Assembly (NCBI GenBank): GCA_964346145.1
Contig: CAYFTL010000010.1
Span: 1 to 63,262, forward strand
Direction: 5' to 3'
DNA: 63,262 bases
Origin: CAYFTL01 sp964346145
GTDB taxonomy: Bacteria; Bacillota; Clostridia; Christensenellales; Aristaeellaceae
Part shown: one piece after another, positions 59,814 to 63,262 of the stretch
How the letters are laid out: the number at the start of each line of letters is the position of its first letter
How positions within the stretch are numbered: position 1 is the first letter of the stretch
Position numbers and translations under genes: made by a program
The notes under the pieces: generated by a model
What the model was told of the DNA's origin: nothing
Databases searched by the model: none
The model's input: the letters and a program-made list of their open reading frames with translations, nothing else

Positions 59814-61371
59814 GAAGACAAAAAAGCGTATGGCGCGCCATACAAAGATTGCGCTTGCGTGGGTATTGGTGGCGGTGGTGATAGCGGGATCCATGGTGGG
59901 TTTGTTGTATTATAGCGGACATTATTTATTTAGGAGTAGTGTTGTGGATGGAATTTTTGAGGAGGTCCAGCGAGTTGTTCAGAGATACGGGTTAGACGAA
60001 GCGGGACGAAGAAAAATCGCGAGTCAAATGGACAAGTTGGATTATGAGATCAAAAACCTGGTGATTACAGATGAAGCGGACAACGTTTTGTATTCATATA
60101 GGGAAGATGAAGGGAATACGGGCAAATTCAAGATTGTGGTGTCTCCATTTGGCATCAGAATTCATACTGAGAGGGGCGCTGCATGGGATTACGGGAATCT
60201 CTTGACCCGCAGAGTGCGCTTAGGTTTTGAGTCTGACATGAACGGAGATGATCACAAGTCATATAATGTCATTGCTTATCCCAACGAAAGCACGGTGGAA
60301 ATGTATGCACGCCGTTTAGATAGTGAAACGATGGAAACGCTGGGTATACAGAAGGAGTTTTCTGTCAAGGCGCTGGTGAAAGCATATTATGAATTAGGGT
60401 TAGCGGCCAATGTTGGGGAGGTAGAAAACCTTCATGATTGGCCGGGCAATGTAGGAGCAAATGTGCTTTATTACGATACGGAAGGAGCAAAATTTTATAG
60501 TTTTAGTTTAAGCAAAAGCAATTGCGGACGAGTTTTTGAAGCGAAAAATTTTTTTATAAATACACTATCGGAATTTAAGGATTATTCCTATGAAGAGGAT
60601 GAGGATTACTCATATGATGACGCTCAAGATTTGTCATTGGAACCGATATTATTGCCTGAACTCGATGAATATGTAGGTGATTCTGACTATGTGGAAGAGG
60701 ATGAAAATCGAAGAGGAGTTGTGGTATCGCCGGAGAAGGTGTTGCAAGATGTAGCGGAGCAAGAATTGGAAGAAGCAAAGAAATATGCCGAATGGGAGAG
60801 CGATCAGCTCCGGTTTAGCAAAGATAACAATATATACATCGGACAGCTTTCCCGAGGAGAGGCGCGCAACATATACTTGTCATATATAGAAGATTATAGA
60901 AGTCTGCTGGAAAGCAATGCTCTACTTAAGATTGCCCATTTTATGACTAGTGAGGATGGTTTCCTAATCCCGTTGGCATTGTCGTTTGGGATTTTGTGGC
61001 TCAGCATATTGTATTGGGTGTTTAAAGATTCGCGGATGAGGGAATTCAGTCCGATGGTGTGGGCGTGCTTAACGCTGCTCACCGGACCGATGGCATGGAT
61101 GATTTACCTGTTGGTGCGGCCGGGAGAAAGGATGAAATGCGAAAGCTGTGGAACGCCCCAGCGCAAAAACAATATTTACTGTCCAATTTGTGGGACGCTA
61201 CAGGCGCCCATCTGCAAAAGGTGTGGACATAAGCTGGGGGATGATGATTTATACTGTGTAAATTGTGGAAGCCCAAAGACAGATGTGCAACCCAAAGAAG
61301 TGGAAGAATTGGACAAGGCAATGTTACCGACAGAAAAAAAGGAAGGAACATTGGAGGAAAACGATAAATAA
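59794..61371 (+). CDS. Membrane protein with C-terminal double zinc ribbon, third gene of the ECF operon
   Basis: A 525-residue protein I cannot assign to a named family. TM1 (about 18-41) anchors a large domain of about 340 residues, probably outside the cell, with an acidic Tyr/Glu/Asp-rich stretch (about 264-310). TM2 (about 390-410) and TM3 (about 422-441) return the chain to a tail with two zinc ribbons: CESCGTPQRKNNIYCPICG and CKRCGHKLGDDDLYCVNCG. It starts at ATG 59794 (GGAGG 9 bases upstream), overlapping the previous gene by 20 bp. It may sense an envelope signal and pass it to the sigma factor. Confidence 0.7.
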   Translation: MNNQKIEKTKKRMARHTKIALAWVLVAVVIAGSMVGLLYYSGHYLFRSSVVDGIFEEVQRVVQRYGLDEAGRRKIASQMDKLDYEIKNLVITDEADNVLYSYREDEGNTGKFKIVVSPFGIRIHTERGAAWDYGNLLTRRVRLGFESDMNGDDHKSYNVIAYPNESTVEMYARRLDSETMETLGIQKEFSVKALVKAYYELGLAANVGEVENLHDWPGNVGANVLYYDTEGAKFYSFSLSKSNCGRVFEAKNFFINTLSEFKDYSYEEDEDYSYDDAQDLSLEPILLPELDEYVGDSDYVEEDENRRGVVVSPEKVLQDVAEQELEEAKKYAEWESDQLRFSKDNNIYIGQLSRGEARNIYLSYIEDYRSLLESNALLKIAHFMTSEDGFLIPLALSFGILWLSILYWVFKDSRMREFSPMVWACLTLLTGPMAWMIYLLVRPGERMKCESCGTPQRKNNIYCPICGTLQAPICKRCGHKLGDDDLYCVNCGSPKTDVQPKEVEELDKAMLPTEKKEGTLEENDK

Positions 61372-61662
61372 AGAAACATAGTTTGACCCGGGTTGCATCG
61401 GATGGATGTGGCCGGGTCATTGCATATTGGTAAATGAAAAGTGATGGATTTGTAATCGTTTGTTAGTGTACAAACACCAAATGTAGGATATATACTTAAA
61501 ACAAAGTCCAGATATGGTTCTGATGTTGGAACGTGTGGGAACAAAAACGGTGTTTTGTGCGACTAAGAAGTATACAAATCGGGATTTTCAAATCGTATTA
61601 AAAACAAAGCGTGCGTTGCGCGCTGATATCAAGCCTGAAGGACACAAAGGAGTGGGTTGTTT
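61372..61662. other. Spacer after the ECF operon
   Basis: Contains an inverted repeat GACCCGG...CCGGGTC (about 61393-61420) without a T run, which may be a weak terminator. Nothing else definite; no gene seen. Confidence 0.4.
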
Positions 61663-63072
61663 ATGAACAAAAGGGTATTTGCGGCGGCCTTGTGCCTGTT
61701 GATGGTCTTGGGCATAGCGGTGGGCAACGTTCAGAATGTGGCATATGCAAAACCAAAGTACAATTTTAATGACTTTGGGAAGATTCGCGAGTTTTTGACT
61801 CAAAACGGGAATGGAAGCAAGCTGAACAAAAATTTCGACAAGACCGACCCGAGCACCTATGGCGGGATTACCACGGTGAAGGTGGGCAACGAGTATAGAG
61901 TTAAAGCCATAAACTGGAACAATAAGGGATTAAAAGGTGGGCTGGATCTATCGGGATTTGTCTATCTGCAGAGCGTAAACTGTGCAAACAATGCAATCAC
62001 ATCACTGAAATTCAAAAACAACAAAAGGCTGACCAAGCTGATATGCAATAACAACAAGATTTCTCAAATCAGCGGCTTGAAGTCTTTGAGCAAATTGAAG
62101 GCGTATACCAGTTCCAGCAGCAGCGCCTTTGCCACCGACTTACGGGGGAATAAGCTGTCATCTTCTTATTATACATCCTCCAAGTTGCCATCTTTGTTGT
62201 TTAAAAACAATAAATGGTTGAAGGCGCAAAAAGGAGAAAAGGGAAGCAAAGTTAAGGTTGCGTCGGTAAGCCTCAACGTAAAAAAGAAAACGATTGCGGC
62301 TGGAGAAAGCTACACTTTAAAGGCGACGATCAAGCCGAGTTCTATGAGCGATAGCAAACTCACATGGACTTCCAGCAATAAAAAAGTTGCTACGGTGAGC
62401 AGTCATGGCGTAGTTACTGCTAAGAAGGTGGGAACGGCTACGATAACGGTCAAATCCAGCAATGGAAAAAAAGCCACGTGCAAGATAACGGTTAAGGCCA
62501 GCACAACAAAAAGCACTGTTAAGCTGAACAAAACTGAAGCGACGATAATCAGGGGCAAAAAGCTCACTTTAAAAGCAACGATAACTGGAAACAGCAAAAT
62601 TTCGTCTTGGAAATCAAGCGATGCTAAGGTGGCAACTGTAAATAAAAACGGCGTGGTAACCGCAAAGAAAGCAGGCACTGCCACCATTACCGTTAAAGCC
62701 AATGATGGTAGCTCAGCCAAAGCGACGATAAAAGTCGTAAACAACCAGTTTACGCGCGAAAGTCCTTTGAAGGGAAGCAGGGGTACGGTTCGCATCAGCG
62801 CTAAGAAGCTTAGGTATAGGGGCAACTATTTGGAAATGGAAGTATTTATTTTCAACAACAGCGAAACAGCGATTCGCAAACTGGTAGATGTGAATCTACA
62901 GCTTAAGATGGCAGATGGAACCAAGAAAACGGTAAAAACGATTAAGGAGTTAGATCTTCGAAAAACGGTGAACGACAAGAAATATACAATCAAGACATAC
63001 AAAATCAAAGCGAGTGAAGTGGGCAAAAACTTGAACTTGACCGAGTGCGATGTCATAGGGATTGTTTCGTAA
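61663..63072 (+). CDS. Secreted protein with leucine-rich-like repeats and two bacterial Ig-like (BIG2) domains
   Basis: A 469-residue exported protein. The signal peptide (VFAAALCLLMVLGIAVG) probably ends near AYA-KPK. The first domain has repeats of LRR type (LQSVNCANNAITSLKFKNN, LTKLICNNNKISQISGL). Two BIG_2 domains follow (about 200-283 and 285-365), each with a TWTSSNKKVATVSSHGVV- or SWKSSDAKVATVNKNGVV-type core and an AKKxGTATITVK end. A C-terminal beta domain of about 100 residues is unassigned. It is strongly basic and Lys-rich throughout, which suits binding to the cell wall or polysaccharides. The ATG at 61663 follows AAAGGAG. Confidence 0.85.
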   Translation: MNKRVFAAALCLLMVLGIAVGNVQNVAYAKPKYNFNDFGKIREFLTQNGNGSKLNKNFDKTDPSTYGGITTVKVGNEYRVKAINWNNKGLKGGLDLSGFVYLQSVNCANNAITSLKFKNNKRLTKLICNNNKISQISGLKSLSKLKAYTSSSSSAFATDLRGNKLSSSYYTSSKLPSLLFKNNKWLKAQKGEKGSKVKVASVSLNVKKKTIAAGESYTLKATIKPSSMSDSKLTWTSSNKKVATVSSHGVVTAKKVGTATITVKSSNGKKATCKITVKASTTKSTVKLNKTEATIIRGKKLTLKATITGNSKISSWKSSDAKVATVNKNGVVTAKKAGTATITVKANDGSSAKATIKVVNNQFTRESPLKGSRGTVRISAKKLRYRGNYLEMEVFIFNNSETAIRKLVDVNLQLKMADGTKKTVKTIKELDLRKTVNDKKYTIKTYKIKASEVGKNLNLTECDVIGIVS

Positions 63073-63085
63073 AGGGAAGCCAAGC

Positions 63086-63122
63086 AGACCGATTTGAAAA
63101 TATTTTCGAATCGGTCTATTTT
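63086..63122. terminator. Bidirectional terminator-like hairpin
   Basis: AGACCGATT and AATCGGTCT form a stem, extended by AAAATATTTT at the loop, followed by ATTTT. Confidence 0.7.
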
Positions 63123-63232
63123 CTGCTTGCAAAAGTGAATGTCATGTGTTATTATTATTCTCCAAGCCAAACGGCATGCGCGAAAGCGCTGGTTAATACT
63201 AAAAAAGCAAAAACATTTTTTTGAAAAGGGTA

Positions 63233-63261
63233 TTGACAGTTAGTGATTGGTTTGGTATACT
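63233..63261 (+). promoter_or_regulatory. Promoter of a gene beyond the window
   Basis: TTGACA at 63233-63238, a 17-bp spacer, and TATACT at 63256-63261, a near-consensus promoter at the window edge. Confidence 0.8.
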
Positions 63262-63262
63262 G

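Noticed and set aside
1..63262. CRISPR arrays, tRNA or rRNA genes, prophage or complete defence systems
   Set aside because: No regularly spaced repeats, tRNA-like cloverleaf, rRNA sequence, phage structural genes or recognisable defence genes were found on either strand.

Overview
The window looks like a chromosomal stretch of a low-to-mid-GC Bacillota (Firmicutes) bacterium, most likely class Clostridia, and probably from a draft or metagenome assembly, because there is one run of exactly 100 N. The placement rests on three things. The first is gene order: rimP-nusA-rnpM-ylxQ-infB-rbfA-nrnA-truB-ribF, then rpsO-pnp-M16 protease-ftsK/spoIIIE-rimO-pgsA-cinA-recA. The second is a cysteine T-box leader before cysE-cysS. 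The third is a CtsR-type operator at clpB. Genus cannot be told from the sequence. TTG starts are common (rimP, rnpM, truB, the M16 protease, fhs, the MerR gene).

Layout. Positions 1-2600 hold a Cys-rich orphan, a flavoprotein and a zinc dehydrogenase. Positions 2633-5122 are a T-box-controlled cysteine unit (cysE-cysS). Positions 5334-11086 are a plant-glycan island: a broken esterase, a divergent AraC regulator with a paired operator, a GH4 alpha-galactosidase, a uroporphyrinogen-decarboxylase-family methyltransferase-like protein and a CE15 glucuronoyl esterase. Positions 11093-13384 (minus strand) encode two exported proteins, a WG-repeat protein and a PstS-like binding protein. Positions 13540-33284 are the core translation/RNA/division/recombination backbone.

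Positions 33290-37190 are a scarred zone. It holds a dead IS200-type element, a Cys-cluster protein, a zinc-ribbon protein with a long leader, and an intact-looking IS3-family element. The IS3 element sits between a beheaded DUF6544-like gene and a tail-less MarR gene, as if it had deleted the middle of a former gene pair. Positions 37354-46677 carry sugar and amino-acid metabolism (Gfo/Idh/MocA oxidoreductase, NahK-like kinase, Xaa-Pro aminopeptidase, PfkB kinase, homoserine dehydrogenase) and an ABC exporter pair. Positions 46855-54877 carry protein quality control and stress genes (a parvulin foldase with a large acidic insert, clpB under CtsR-type control, radC, an SRAP protein) and fhs. 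Positions 55107-63072 are cell-envelope oriented: a peptidoglycan-binding repeat protein broken by the N gap, a MerR regulator, an ECF sigma operon with two membrane partners (one with a double zinc ribbon), and a secreted Ig-like-repeat protein.

No rRNA, tRNA, CRISPR array, prophage or complete defence system was seen. The least explained parts are the ECF sigma/zinc-ribbon operon, the split parvulin domain, the leader of the zinc-ribbon gene, and the methyltransferase-like protein in the glycan island.
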